Shown: one piece after another, positions 8,029 through 16,274 of the stretch
How positions within the stretch are numbered: position 1 is the stretch's first letter
Layout: each line of letters begins with the position of its first letter
DNA from: Lacticaseibacillus nasuensis JCM 17158
GTDB lineage: Bacteria > Bacillota > Bacilli > Lactobacillales > Lactobacillaceae
DNA: 64,000 nt
Direction: 5' to 3'
Assembly: GCF_001434705.1 (NCBI RefSeq)
Contig: NZ_AZDJ01000016.1
Location: forward strand, 38,140 to 102,139
Notes under the pieces: generated by a model
The model's database searches: none
What the model saw: only the letters and a program-made list of their open reading frames with translations
Told to the model about the DNA's origin: nothing
Translations under genes and position numbers: made by a program

Positions 8029-8264
8029 GACCAAAATTTTAATGTTGAGCGTTCACCATATCGCCTTAGAAATATGGTGAACCCGACCGGTGCTGCCACG
8101 GCCTGGGCCGACACAGTTATATCAACTCAACTGGTTGATTCAGGTGACAGAATTACTCGTTGATGAAAGTTTAGTGATAACGCTTGCACGGATAGTGAGG
8201 CACCCCATAGGCTAAGGAGGAACGCTGCAGTTGTTCAATCTGATAATGAAGGGTTGGACTTATT
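8029..8264. promoter_or_regulatory. 236-base gap with an inverted repeat upstream of the GH18 gene
   Basis: No gene is seen. A perfect inverted repeat GTTCACCATAT/ATATGGTGAAC with a 10-base loop lies at 8051-8082. It lacks a U tract and could be an operator or RNA hairpin. A possible -35 TTACTC (8153-8158) and -10 TGATAA (8175-8180) overlap a cre-like box. AAGGAGG at 8214-8220 is the best ribosome-site match, but it is far from the gene start at 8265. Confidence 0.35.
8175..8188 (+). promoter_or_regulatory. cre-like site upstream of the GH18 gene
   Basis: TGATAACGCTTGCA resembles the CcpA operator consensus TGWAANCGNTNWCA with two mismatches. It would place the endoglycosidase under carbon catabolite control. 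Confidence 0.45.
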
Positions 8265-10001
8265 TTGAAGAAATTTGCATCTCATTACCGCTTGGTCGTA
8301 ATTGGGTTGACGGCGCTATTTGGCTTGGGCTGGTGGCAAGGAGCTCATGTACACGCGGCCGACGACAAGAAACCGTTCATGGTGTATTACCGGGCGTGGC
8401 GGGATTCCGCCATGCACATGGTGAATACCGATATTCTCGATCGTAACCCGCAATCAATGCTCGATTTGCCTGCCGGCATCGATATCATCAACGTGTTCAG
8501 TCATGTGCCCAAGGGGCAAGAAGTTCAGGCACAACCATTTTTCGACCAGCTGAAGGCAAAATACGTGCCAGCCATGCACGCGCGTGGGGCAAAATTAGTA
8601 CGCGCTTTGGACTACACCTCCATGGTGAACAATCTGAAGGACGTTCATGAGGATACACCGACTGACGAGGACGTAGATAAGTACGCGGCAAAATTAGTTG
8701 ATGAGTTATCTGACGATTGGGACCTAGACGGCATTGATATCGACATGGAAACATATCCAACCGATGAGGAAGCGGCGCTTTCCGATCGCATCATTCGGGC
8801 GATGTCTAAACGTATTGGTCCCAAGGCGAAGAATGGCACATTATTTATCTATGACACCAATGGCCAGAACTTAAAGCCATTTCAAAATGTAATGGACTGT
8901 TTCAGCTTCTTGGGATATCAACAGTACGGTAGCGGTCCAGAACGCACCGAGAAAATGAAGGAGCATTACACCGCAGCGGGTTATCCTGCCAGTCAGTTAT
9001 TGACAGGCCTGACGTTCCCGGAAGAAGGCGATCCGGTAAACCGCTGGTACGACACGAATCCGGAGAACTTTCTGAAGAGTAACATGCATACCGTTGCCAA
9101 TTATGTGCAGGCGAATCTGGGTGGGATGTTTGTATACGCCGTCGATCGCGATGGGCGCACTTATGAGGAACCGGACTTTAGCCACATCCTCCCAACGACG
9201 TATCGTTGGACGAAAACGGCCATTCTCGAATCTAAAGGCTACTCGTTACCTGAAATCAAGGCGGCGGCGTATCGCTATCTCGACGATCTAAAGCTAACGC
9301 GGGCAAAGGTCAGCAAGCAGGAGTTAGCTGGCCAAATCAAGGCGGCGACGAACGCCTTTGAGGTGAACTCGGTCTTTCTGGCTGATGACCATTCGCAAGC
9401 CTTGGCGCCGACATTCGACGCAGTGGCGGAAATCGAACAGCCCGTCGTCAATAAAGCCAAATTGACAGCACTGATACAGCAGGCGAATACGGTGCTGGCC
9501 GAGTTGCGAGATTCAGCTGCTCGTAAGGGACTAAAGCAGGCGATCACAGCGGCAACACAGATGGTGGAGAGCGATACGGTTGGGCAAACCAGCGTCGATG
9601 CCGCAGTTAAGCGACTTGGTCAAGCAATGTTGACCGCGCAAAAACGTCAGGACCAAGTGGATTATCAAGCGGGCTATGCAACTGGCAAGGCAACCGGACA
9701 AGCCGGGAAACCAGCCGCTGCGAATCCGGCGGGCTCGGCCAAGTACCAACAAGGCTACGCCGCGGGCTACCGCGCCGGACACGCCTTGTGGATCGCCGGT
9801 CAGCATGAGGACCAGCAGGTGCAACCAGAGCAGACTACACCAGCTAAGCCGGTGGAAAAAGCGGAGGAGCAAGCGGAGGACCATGCCGCATTGCCAGGAA
9901 CCGGCGAGCGCGTTATGAGCCTGATGCTGGCAGGATTGGCAGTGATTGGCTGTAGCGGCTACGGTATTTGGCGGCGATTGAAGGTGACTGCTCGGCGTTA
10001 A
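8265..10001 (+). CDS. cell-wall-anchored GH18 endo-beta-N-acetylglucosaminidase-like protein
   Basis: This 578-residue secreted protein begins with a signal peptide that ends near HVHA|ADD. A GH18 barrel follows with the catalytic signature DGIDIDME (general-acid Glu near residue 165); GH18 enzymes of this type cut the chitobiose core of N-glycans. Next come a FIVAR-like helical region (about 385-465) and glycine/alanine/tyrosine repeats (YQAGYATGKATG, YQQGYAAGYRAG). The sorting signal is LPGTG, followed by a membrane helix and RRLKVTARR. The start is a TTG with only a weak GAAGGG site; a strong AAGGAGG lies 45 bases upstream but out of frame with this start. Chitinase activity is an alternative. 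Confidence 0.85.
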   Translation: MKKFASHYRLVVIGLTALFGLGWWQGAHVHAADDKKPFMVYYRAWRDSAMHMVNTDILDRNPQSMLDLPAGIDIINVFSHVPKGQEVQAQPFFDQLKAKYVPAMHARGAKLVRALDYTSMVNNLKDVHEDTPTDEDVDKYAAKLVDELSDDWDLDGIDIDMETYPTDEEAALSDRIIRAMSKRIGPKAKNGTLFIYDTNGQNLKPFQNVMDCFSFLGYQQYGSGPERTEKMKEHYTAAGYPASQLLTGLTFPEEGDPVNRWYDTNPENFLKSNMHTVANYVQANLGGMFVYAVDRDGRTYEEPDFSHILPTTYRWTKTAILESKGYSLPEIKAAAYRYLDDLKLTRAKVSKQELAGQIKAATNAFEVNSVFLADDHSQALAPTFDAVAEIEQPVVNKAKLTALIQQANTVLAELRDSAARKGLKQAITAATQMVESDTVGQTSVDAAVKRLGQAMLTAQKRQDQVDYQAGYATGKATGQAGKPAAANPAGSAKYQQGYAAGYRAGHALWIAGQHEDQQVQPEQTTPAKPVEKAEEQAEDHAALPGTGERVMSLMLAGLAVIGCSGYGIWRRLKVTARR

Positions 10002-10178
10002 TCCACCGTCTCGCCAAACCAGTTTTCCCGGGAAATGGTCAACATAATTGCACGGATAATTGAAGCATGCTAAGCTTTTCTTACCGGCAAACGCTGCCGG
10101 AAATGGGGGAGTGTTGGTTGATGACAAACCGCGGCACGGTTAGTGTGCCGTGGCTTTGGGGGAAGACTGGAGGTCATC
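10002..10178. promoter_or_regulatory. leader and promoter region of the 10179 gene
   Basis: A good promoter, TTGCAC (10048-10053), 17 bases, TAAGCT (10071-10076), lies here. The roughly 100-nt leader holds small hairpins: CCGGCA/TGCCGG near 10087-10104 and CGGCAC/GTGCCG near 10132-10150. No terminator or known riboswitch is apparent. Confidence 0.45.
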
Positions 10179-10757
10179 ATGACAACACTGCAAGTTCGCG
10201 GCATCAACCAGCCGCGCCTCGACGTTCCGGCAAATTTTCGGCTGATTGTGACCGAACGGCATCACCGCAATGGTGAATTGGTGACCGTTCAGCGCTATCA
10301 GCCCACAGCGCCCGCCATTCCTTACTGCGAGCACGTGTCGCTCGTCTGGGGGAGTGATGGTCGATTGTTGAGCTTCAACCGCTTCGTGCGGCCCACCGGC
10401 ATTGGCCTGCCCAGTCCCAGCGAGGCGCAAGTGATTGCCGAGGCCACCATGTTAGGCTTAGATGCGCTATACGCACATGGCTTACATTTCATGCGCGTCT
10501 TGCCCCAGGCGCGCGGGGTCATTATTGATGGGCACCAAATTGAGATTCCCATGCGCTGGGTCAAATTTGGCCATGATAATGGCAGCTATAACTTAGTCGG
10601 TGTGGGTGCCGGGGGCCGCGTCGTCGAGTGCGAGCGCGAGGCTTTCTGGGATTATGCTCGCGGCCGACGCGCGACGGAAGAATGGAACTTTGACCAGTGG
10701 GTGCTGGCTCGCGAAGGCCGCGGGGCCCAGCCACCGGCACCTGAAGCCTTGGCCTAG
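10179..10757 (+). CDS. conserved hypothetical protein, about 192 residues
   Basis: I cannot name the family with certainty. The protein is soluble, with no signal peptide or membrane segment. The second half carries a compact beta-rich block (IEIPMRWVKFGHDNGSYNLV, then VVECEREAFWDYARGRRATEEWNFDQWV). The repeated Trp/Arg pattern near the end looks like a conserved domain also seen in other lactobacilli, and residues 70-110 (SPSEAQVIAEATMLG) resemble a PepSY/YcdB-like helix. The ATG at 10179 follows TGGAGG at good spacing. The gene has its own promoter and a terminator shared with the convergent ABC operon. Confidence 0.7.
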   Translation: MTTLQVRGINQPRLDVPANFRLIVTERHHRNGELVTVQRYQPTAPAIPYCEHVSLVWGSDGRLLSFNRFVRPTGIGLPSPSEAQVIAEATMLGLDALYAHGLHFMRVLPQARGVIIDGHQIEIPMRWVKFGHDNGSYNLVGVGAGGRVVECEREAFWDYARGRRATEEWNFDQWVLAREGRGAQPPAPEALA

Positions 10758-10772
10758 CCTGCGCCACGCAAG

Positions 10773-10800
10773 AACAGCCTGTCCGTGAGGGCAGGCTGTT
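10773..10800. terminator. bidirectional terminator between the hypothetical gene and the ABC operon
   Basis: Near-perfect stem AACAGCCTGTCC/GGGCAGGCTGTT with a short loop lies between two convergent genes. Confidence 0.75.
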
Positions 10801-10806
10801 TGCGTG

Positions 10807-12360
10807 TTAATGATTTTCGGCGAGGTTGTAACTGATTGGCCCGGCCATGTGTTTTTCTACGAGGCGGAACAGGCGACTGATGGCGAAGGTCATGATGAGG
10901 TACATGCCTGACACGACGAGGTAGGTGTGGAAGAACTGGAAGTTTTGGCCGGCGACGGTTTCGGCGCTGAAGAACAGTTCCGACACGCTGATCACGGACA
11001 GCACGGAAGTATCCTTGATGTTGACGATGAATTCGTTGGTCACCGCTGGTAGCGAGTTGCGAATTGCTTGCGGTAGGACCACCTTCAGCATCGTTTGGAG
11101 GTGGGTGAAGCCCAAGGCGTGGGCGGCCTCGAACTGACCGGCGTCGACGGCGGTGATACCACCGCGGATGATTTCGGAAATATACGCGCCGGTGTTAATC
11201 GAAACGATGATCAATGCGGCTAACGTGCGGTTCATGTTTAACCCGAAGGCCTGTGCGGCACCGTAATAGACGACGGCGGCTTGCACGATCATTGGCGTGC
11301 CGCGGAACACTTCGATGTAAATGGCGATCAGCCAGTTGGCCAAGGCGCGCAGGCCGCGCTTGCCGGCGGTGCTGGGCCGTGGAATGGTGCGGATGATGCC
11401 GGCCAGCAAGCCGATTAGGAAGCCGACCACCGTCCCGACAAGCGAAATCAGTAGGGTCATGCCGGCGCCTTGGAGCAACATGCCGCCGTATTGTTTCAGC
11501 AGGGTGGTGAACCAGTTGCCGTCTTCGCTGCTGGTGGCGGGCAGGTGTGCCACCGCCCATTTCATCAAACGGTTGCGCTTGGCCTGAGAAATCTTTGCGA
11601 GTTCCTGATTGATGCCGCCGGTAAGCGTCGAGCCTTTACGCACCCCGATGGCCAGGTCGCTTTCGTCGGCGCTGACCTTGAAGCCGTTTTGCTGCGAGAA
11701 GTTGATGTAGCTGAGTGCCTTGTTATCGGTGGCGGCGGTGATGCCTTCCGGGATCTCGCCGATGTAGCCATCGATGACGCCCGAGGTGAGGGCCACGCGC
11801 ATGGCGGAAAAGTCATCCATGGCGCTTTGCTTCTCGACGCCTTGAATCTGATCGATGGCGTCGTACTCGTAGGTGTTGAGCTGCGCGGTGATCTTGGCGC
11901 CTTTGAAGTCCTTCAGGCTGGTGGCCTTGGCGTATTGACTGTTCTTCCGCACGATGATGGTGAGCTTGGTTTTGTAATAGGTGCTGGTAAAATCGATGGC
12001 CTTGCGCCGCTCCGGGGTCGGGGACATGCCGGCGATGATCGCGTCGATTTTGCCGGAGGTCAAGGCCGGCTGCAGGCCGTTCCAGCTCATTTTCACGACG
12101 ACTAACCGCTTGCCGATTTGCTTGGCGATTTGCTTGGCCATTTGGACATCATACCCGTTGGCATAGCCAGAGGCGCCGTCGATTTTCACCGCACCGTTCG
12201 CCTTGCTGGTTTGCGTCCAGTTAAACGGCGCGTTGTTCGCTTCCATGCCAACCTTCAGCGTCGTGCTGTTGTCGGCGGCGTGGGTGGTTGCACCAGGAGC
12301 AACGGCTAGGCCCAGTGTCATCAGTAAAGCAATCATGAATAACCAATATTTATGTGTCAC
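10807..12360 (-). CDS. amino-acid ABC transporter binding-protein/permease fusion (second copy)
   Basis: This 517-residue protein fuses an N-terminal signal peptide and family-3 substrate-binding domain (about 35-270; [29 protein letters not shown]) to a His/Glu/Gln-type permease domain. In the permease, [17 protein letters not shown] opens the transmembrane part, and the EAA loop that docks the ATPase reads [21 protein letters not shown]. It is a close paralogue of the gene at 13359-14939. It starts with GTG after GGAGG. It has its own promoter and a structured leader with a terminator, and probably shares the ATPase at 12605-13348. The lysine riboswitch on the paralogue hints at a cationic amino acid substrate. 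Confidence 0.92.
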   Translation of the reverse strand: MTHKYWLFMIALLMTLGLAVAPGATTHAADNSTTLKVGMEANNAPFNWTQTSKANGAVKIDGASGYANGYDVQMAKQIAKQIGKRLVVVKMSWNGLQPALTSGKIDAIIAGMSPTPERRKAIDFTSTYYKTKLTIIVRKNSQYAKATSLKDFKGAKITAQLNTYEYDAIDQIQGVEKQSAMDDFSAMRVALTSGVIDGYIGEIPEGITAATDNKALSYINFSQQNGFKVSADESDLAIGVRKGSTLTGGINQELAKISQAKRNRLMKWAVAHLPATSSEDGNWFTTLLKQYGGMLLQGAGMTLLISLVGTVVGFLIGLLAGIIRTIPRPSTAGKRGLRALANWLIAIYIEVFRGTPMIVQAAVVYYGAAQAFGLNMNRTLAALIIVSINTGAYISEIIRGGITAVDAGQFEAAHALGFTHLQTMLKVVLPQAIRNSLPAVTNEFIVNIKDTSVLSVISVSELFFSAETVAGQNFQFFHTYLVVSGMYLIMTFAISRLFRLVEKHMAGPISYNLAENH

Positions 12361-12386
12361 AAGCGGACCTCCATGGGGGTGAGCAA

Positions 12387-12415
12387 GGAAAAAGCCGGCT
12401 GCTAGCAGCCGGCTT
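12387..12415 (-). terminator. terminator hairpin inside the leader of the second transporter gene
   Basis: Perfect palindrome AAGCCGGCTGCTAGCAGCCGGCTT (described by its ends AAGCCGG...CCGGCTT) followed by a U tract on the minus strand. It lies between the promoter at 12551-12523 and the GTG start at 12360, so it must act as a regulated attenuator. Confidence 0.7.
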
Positions 12416-12522
12416 AACTGTCACGCGCACAGGTTGGCGATGGTGCGTGCCGCCCATTCTTGCGGTGCCAGTCCCTGTTGCTCGTTTCTGATTCCTTCTA
12501 ATCTTGTAATAAGTATACCTAG
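12416..12522 (-). promoter_or_regulatory. structured leader with a T-box-like motif
   Basis: The transcript between promoter and terminator contains AACAGGGACTGGCACCGC (12479-12462). It resembles the T-box AGGGTGGNACCGCG with a two-base insertion and keeps TGGN-ACCGC. Further hairpins follow (CCGC/GCGG, CACGC/GCGTG). Only about 50 nt precede the motif, too little for an ordinary stem I with specifier loop. It may be a degenerate T-box or another attenuation element. Confidence 0.35.
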
Positions 12523-12551
12523 ACTTTACGCACCGCGGGAATCGCTGTCAA
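12523..12551 (-). promoter_or_regulatory. promoter of the second transporter gene
   Basis: TTGACA (12551-12546), a 17-base spacer and TAAAGT (12528-12523) on the minus strand. Confidence 0.65.
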
Positions 12552-12570
12552 CGGGCAATGTCGACCAAGC

Positions 12571-12599
12571 AAAAACGCCGCAGTGATAGTTGCGGCGTT
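12571..12599 (-). terminator. terminator of the first ABC operon
   Basis: Perfect 9-bp arms AACGCCGCA/TGCGGCGTT with an 8-base loop and a U tract lie right after the ATPase stop codon. Confidence 0.85.
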
Positions 12600-12604
12600 C
12601 CCGA

Positions 12605-13348
12605 TTAAGCGCGGTTCAGGTACCGCTTCAAGAAAGCCTGAGTGACTTCTTCGTGCGGTGCGTTGAAGATCTGTTCCGGTGTTCCTTCCTCGGCGATGAC
12701 CCCATCGTTCATGAAGACGACGCGATCGGAAATGTCGCGCGCGAAGGCCATTTCATGCGTCACAATGATCATGGTTAACCCGGTATGGGCCAGGTTACTC
12801 ATCGCGGCCAAGACGTCATCGACCATTTCTGGGTCCAGCGCGCTGGTCGGCTCGTCAAACAGCAAGACTTCTGGATCCATTGCTTCGGCGCGGGCGATGG
12901 CGACGCGCTGCTTTTGGCCCCCAGACAGCTGGTCGGGCTTGGCGTTGATGAACGGATCCATGTTGACGGTGTTCAGCAGTTCCAAGGCGTGCTGCTTGGC
13001 TTCGGCGGGGTCGCGCTTCAACACCGTGACCTGCGGCGTCACCACGTTTTCCAACACGGTGAGGTTGTTGAATAAGTTGAAACTTTGGAAGACCATGCCG
13101 GCCTTGGCGCGGTAATGTGTGATGTCAAAATCCGGCGCCAACACGCTGTTACCGTGGAAGAGGATGTCGCCGCTAGTGGGTTGCTCCAACAGGTTAATGT
13201 TGCGCAACAGCGTCGACTTCCCGCTCCCGGAGCGGCCGATAATTGAGACGATTTCCCCGGCATTGACGGTGAGGTTGATGTCGGTCAGGACTTCGTGATC
13301 GCCGAAGACCTTCTTTAAGTTCTGCACTTCGATAATAGGTTCTGTCAT
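12605..13348 (-). CDS. amino-acid ABC transporter ATP-binding protein (GlnQ-like)
   Basis: This 247-residue cytoplasmic ATPase drives polar amino acid import. Walker A is GRSGSGKST, the signature is [14 protein letters not shown], Walker B is [14 protein letters not shown] and the switch is VTHEM. Length and motif spacing match the GlnQ/HisP class. It has an AGGAGG site and begins 10 bases after the stop of the upstream binding-protein/permease gene, so the two form an operon under the lysine riboswitch. It is the only ATPase here, so it probably serves both fusion permeases. Confidence 0.95.
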   Translation of the reverse strand: MTEPIIEVQNLKKVFGDHEVLTDINLTVNAGEIVSIIGRSGSGKSTLLRNINLLEQPTSGDILFHGNSVLAPDFDITHYRAKAGMVFQSFNLFNNLTVLENVVTPQVTVLKRDPAEAKQHALELLNTVNMDPFINAKPDQLSGGQKQRVAIARAEAMDPEVLLFDEPTSALDPEMVDDVLAAMSNLAHTGLTMIIVTHEMAFARDISDRVVFMNDGVIAEEGTPEQIFNAPHEEVTQAFLKRYLNRA

Positions 13349-13358
13349 GAGTGTCCTC

Positions 13359-14939
13359 CTAGCCGATCTTTGGCGTGACGACTTGCATCTGGTTGTTCAT
13401 CACATTATAGTTCTTCGGCCCAGCCATGTGGCGTTCAACTAAGCGGAAGAGGCGACTGATCGTGAAGGTCATGATCAGGTAGATGGCCGAAACCACCAGG
13501 TAAGTGTGGAAGAACTGGAAGTTTTGTCCGGCAATCGTCTCGGCGCTGAAGAACAGTTCGGACACGCTGATGACGGACAGCACGGATGTATCCTTGATGT
13601 TGACGATGAATTCGTTGGTGACCGCCGGCAGGGAGTTGCGAATCGCTTGCGGCAAGATGACCTTCAGCATGGTTTGCAGGTGGGTGAAGCCCAAGGCGTG
13701 GGCGGCTTCAAACTGGCCGGCATCGACAGACGTGATGCCCCCACGGATGATTTCGGAAATATAGGCCCCAGTATTGATGGAAACGATGACCAAGGCGGCA
13801 ACGGTGCGGTCCATGTTGATGCCAAAGGCTTGGGCGGCGCCGTAGTACAAGACGGCGGCCTGCACGATCATTGGCGTGCCCCGGAAGACTTCGATGTAAA
13901 CGGCTAGGAGCCAGTTGATGACGGCGCGGAGGCCGCGCTTGCCAGCGGTTTGTGGCCGCGGAATGGTGCGGATGATGCCGACCAAGAGGCCAATCAGGAA
14001 GCCGACGATGGTCCCAATCAGGGAAATCAGCAGCGTCATGCCCGTGCCTTGCAGCAGCATGCCACCGTATTGCTTCAGTAAGTTGACGAGCCAGTTACCG
14101 GTGCTCGTGGTGCTTGGCTGGTTAGCTACGGCGTTGTTCATGAGCGTATCGCGTTGCTTTTGGGAAATCTTGCTTAACGCTTCGTTCATTGGCGCCTTGA
14201 GGCTGGAGTTCTTGCGGACCCCGATGGCTAAGTCGGTGTCTTCTGGGTTGGTCTTAAAGCCATTGGCGTTGGAGAACTTCAGGTAGGTGAGGTTCGGATT
14301 GGCGTCTTTGGCGGTGATACCTTCGGGAACTTCGGAAACGTACCCGTCGATGACGCCGGATTCCAACGCGACCCGCATGGCCGGGAAGTCGTCCATCGCG
14401 CTTTCCTTGATGGCGCCTTTGAGCTGGCTAATGGCTTCGTAGTGGAACGTGTTCAGTTGCGCGGTGATCTTCGCGTTCTTGAACTGATTAATGTTGGTCT
14501 TCTTGGCCCACTTGCTATCCTTGCGCACGACGATGGTGAGCTTGGACTTGTAGTAGGTATCGGTGAAGTCGATGGCCTTGCGCCGTTCGGCAGTTGGTGA
14601 CATGCCGGCGATGATCGCATCGATTTTGCCGGAGGTGAGGGCGGGCTGCAACCCGTTCCAGCTCATCTTGACGATGACGACCTTTTTGCCTAACGCCTTG
14701 GCCATCTTCTTGGCCATTTGGACGTCATACCCGTTAGCGTAACCTGAGGCGCCTTCGATTTTGACGGCGCCGTTGCTGGCGTCATTTTGCGTCCAGTTGA
14801 ACGGGGCGTAGTTGGCTTCCATGCCGACCTTCAACGTTTTGCTATTGTCGGCGGCTTGGGTGGTAGCACTTGGAACAGCGGCGGTGGCGAGGCCGATTGC
14901 GGCGGCGACACCGAGTAGAGACAACCATAACTTCTTCAT
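13359..14939 (-). CDS. amino-acid ABC transporter binding-protein/permease fusion, lysine-riboswitch controlled
   Basis: This 526-residue protein has a signal peptide (cleavage near TTQA|ADN). A family-3 solute-binding domain follows ([34 protein letters not shown] in part), then a permease domain beginning near [17 protein letters not shown] with the EAA loop [14 protein letters not shown]. It is very similar to the gene at 10807-12360, so one arose by duplication. It starts at the ATG at 14939 after GAAGGGAGA. Its long leader is a lysine riboswitch with a terminator, so this is probably the cell's lysine-responsive importer. Substrate is inferred from regulation, not from the binding pocket. 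Confidence 0.93.
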   Translation of the reverse strand: MKKLWLSLLGVAAAIGLATAAVPSATTQAADNSKTLKVGMEANYAPFNWTQNDASNGAVKIEGASGYANGYDVQMAKKMAKALGKKVVIVKMSWNGLQPALTSGKIDAIIAGMSPTAERRKAIDFTDTYYKSKLTIVVRKDSKWAKKTNINQFKNAKITAQLNTFHYEAISQLKGAIKESAMDDFPAMRVALESGVIDGYVSEVPEGITAKDANPNLTYLKFSNANGFKTNPEDTDLAIGVRKNSSLKAPMNEALSKISQKQRDTLMNNAVANQPSTTSTGNWLVNLLKQYGGMLLQGTGMTLLISLIGTIVGFLIGLLVGIIRTIPRPQTAGKRGLRAVINWLLAVYIEVFRGTPMIVQAAVLYYGAAQAFGINMDRTVAALVIVSINTGAYISEIIRGGITSVDAGQFEAAHALGFTHLQTMLKVILPQAIRNSLPAVTNEFIVNIKDTSVLSVISVSELFFSAETIAGQNFQFFHTYLVVSAIYLIMTFTISRLFRLVERHMAGPKNYNVMNNQMQVVTPKIG

Positions 14940-14980
14940 CAGACATTCTCCCTTCGATTTTTACCGTTGGGAAATAGAGA

Positions 14981-15024
14981 AAATAAAAAGTCGGCCTTTG
15001 TGTGATACAAAAACAAAGGCCGAC
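14981..15024 (-). terminator. lysine-riboswitch expression-platform terminator
   Basis: Perfect 11-bp arms GTCGGCCTTTG/CAAAGGCCGAC with a 13-base loop are followed by TTTTTATTTT on the minus strand, upstream of the transporter start codon. Confidence 0.85.
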
Positions 15025-15046
15025 ACCGATTTTAGTCGTTAAACCA

Positions 15047-15215
15047 GAATCATAGCGCTCCGCAGCAGGGCTGCGACAGTCCAAGAGTTATTCACCCTTG
15101 GCCCAACGCCAATCGCGCCTAATCGCGGTTGGTATTTCGGCGGGGATGCTTAAGCCTTGCTTCATCGGAGTTAGGTCCTCCACAAGGGTTGTCATCGCCC
15201 GCGCCTCTATTTCTT
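15047..15215 (-). promoter_or_regulatory. lysine riboswitch (L box)
   Basis: On the minus strand the region reads AAGAAATAGAGGCGCGG at its 5' side, then a central CCGCCGAA. The late segment is GGACTGTCGCAGCC...GCTGCGGAGCGCTATG. These correspond in order to conserved blocks of the B. subtilis lysC leader (AUAGAGGUGCG, CGCCGAAG, GCUGUC..GGAGGGCUAU). A terminator follows. High lysine would stop transcription of the downstream transporter operon. Recognition is by pattern, without a covariance search. Confidence 0.85.
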
Positions 15216-15242
15216 GGTGGTGTATTTAAATGTCTGACACAG

Positions 15243-15272
15243 AGTCTACCGGAAGCCAGCGGGGGCTGTCAA
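15243..15272 (-). promoter_or_regulatory. promoter of the lysine-riboswitch operon
   Basis: TTGACA (15272-15267), an 18-base spacer and TAGACT (15248-15243) on the minus strand, about 30 bases before the L box. Confidence 0.75.
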
Positions 15273-15365
15273 GGGGAAATTTCATCAAATTTTCATGATT
15301 CATTCATTCGGGTGGCCACGAAGCGCGGATAAATGGCGAAAAATGGCCACTTCCGCCAATTTGGC

Positions 15366-15735
15366 CAAAAAAACACACCAAAGACGCCTCTGGGTCACCC
15401 CTCAGCGTCCTTGGCGTGATTGCCTGCAGGTTGCCCCGCAGCGGGTGGCCGAGCCCAAGGCCGGTGCCACCTGTCGCCATTGCTGGCGATGCGTTCAGTT
15501 ACGGTGCCCAAGTTGCCTCGGGACTTCAACGTTGCGCTGGACCTGGCGTTGTCGCCTGCCTCTCGGCTGTGCCTGTACCCCCTGGTGTGCCCCAGTTTTA
15601 GGGCCGTAAGCTTCGGCTGTGGAGGGCCACTAGCCCAGCGCGGGCGTTACCCGCGCCAGTAGGCAACTAGTCGTCTTACCCCGGGAATGCAGTGGCCCTA
15701 CGTATGACCCCACCCAACGATAACGGACTTGTCTG
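15366..15735 (-). ncRNA. unassigned structured RNA of about 370 nt
   Basis: No protein frame is credible here. On the minus strand a strong promoter (15770-15741) leads into GC-rich sequence full of pairing. AGGGCCACT pairs with AGTGGCCCT around a GGCGCGGG/CCCGCGCT stem. There is a TCGCCA-GCAA-TGGCGA hairpin with a GNRA loop, and GGTGGC pairs with GCCACC. A final hairpin (15418-15374, GCCAAGGACGC against GCGTCTTTGGTG) ends in seven T. Size is like RNase P RNA or tmRNA, but the GAGGAAAGUCC core of RNase P and the tRNA-like ends of tmRNA are absent. I cannot match it to SRP, 6S, T-box or a known riboswitch. Confidence 0.6.
15374..15418 (-). terminator. intrinsic terminator of the structured RNA
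   Basis: On the minus strand the stem CACGCCAAGGACGC/GCGTCTTTGGTGTG is followed by T7 (15373-15367). Confidence 0.85.
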
Positions 15736-15740
15736 ACATC

Positions 15741-15770
15741 ATGATAGCATGGTGACGTTTTCACGGTCAA
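15741..15770 (-). promoter_or_regulatory. promoter of the structured RNA
   Basis: TTGACC (15770-15765), an 18-base spacer and TATCAT (15746-15741) on the minus strand; the predicted start is near 15735. Confidence 0.7.
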
Positions 15771-15898
15771 CAATTTAGGTGCGCGCGATCAAGGCGATTT
15801 TTGCCTGGCGAAACAGGATAGCTGACGCCAGAGAACAGGATAGGGGCTGACTAGTCCAATATGTTATATTAAGGCAGTAAAGAACGGAGGTCATCAGG

Positions 15899-16264
15899 AT
15901 GAATGAAAAGTTTCTTGAAGTGTTAAAACACGAAGGCCCTGTCACCATTATCACGGTGAACGCGCACCCGGCCCATGTTGTGAATACCTGGATGTCGTAC
16001 ATCGATGTTGTCGGGAATACGTTGACGATTCCAGCCGCGGGGATGCACAGCATCGAGGCCGATTTTCCCACGGATAACCATGTCACACTGACCTTTGGCT
16101 CCAAAGCAGTCGAAGGGACGGTGGGGCCTGGCGCAGGCTTTCACGTGCACGGCACCGGTCGGTTTGTCGACAGCGGGGTCGAGTTTGAGGCCAAGAAGGC
16201 GCGTTTTCCTTGGGTGACTCGGCTATTAATTGTCAACATCGACGATATTCAGCAGAAGATCTAA
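15899..16264 (+). CDS. pyridoxamine 5'-phosphate oxidase-like flavin-binding protein
   Basis: This 121-residue protein resembles small split-barrel FMN-binding proteins of the PNPOx-like superfamily. The strand pattern is characteristic: PVTIITVNAHPAHVVNTWMSYID, then LTIPAAGMHSIEADF, then VTLTFGSKAVEGTVGPGAGFHVHGTG. There is no signal peptide. Its substrate is unknown; such proteins are often reductases or flavin carriers. A CGGAGG site precedes the ATG at 15899. The next gene starts 10 bases downstream, so the two are probably co-transcribed. Confidence 0.75.
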   Translation: MNEKFLEVLKHEGPVTIITVNAHPAHVVNTWMSYIDVVGNTLTIPAAGMHSIEADFPTDNHVTLTFGSKAVEGTVGPGAGFHVHGTGRFVDSGVEFEAKKARFPWVTRLLIVNIDDIQQKI

Positions 16265-16274
16265 GGAGGCCACT

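Noticed and set aside
8231..8446. A 71-codon frame behind the strong AAGGAGG at 8214.
   Set aside because: It has no signal or known domain and overlaps the convincing signal peptide of the GH18 gene; kept only as a possible coupling peptide in findings.
12350..12457. A short leader-peptide frame (MGGTHHRQ...) upstream of the second transporter gene, suggesting histidine/arginine attenuation.
   Set aside because: No ribosome site precedes it, the control codons are few, and the frame runs through the terminator into the gene start.
15366..15735. Identification of the structured RNA as RNase P RNA, tmRNA or a T-box leader (it contains GGTGGCACCG).
   Set aside because: RNase P core motifs and tmRNA ends are missing. 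The T-box-like bases sit in a local hairpin well before the terminator, and no specifier stem or coupled downstream gene was found.
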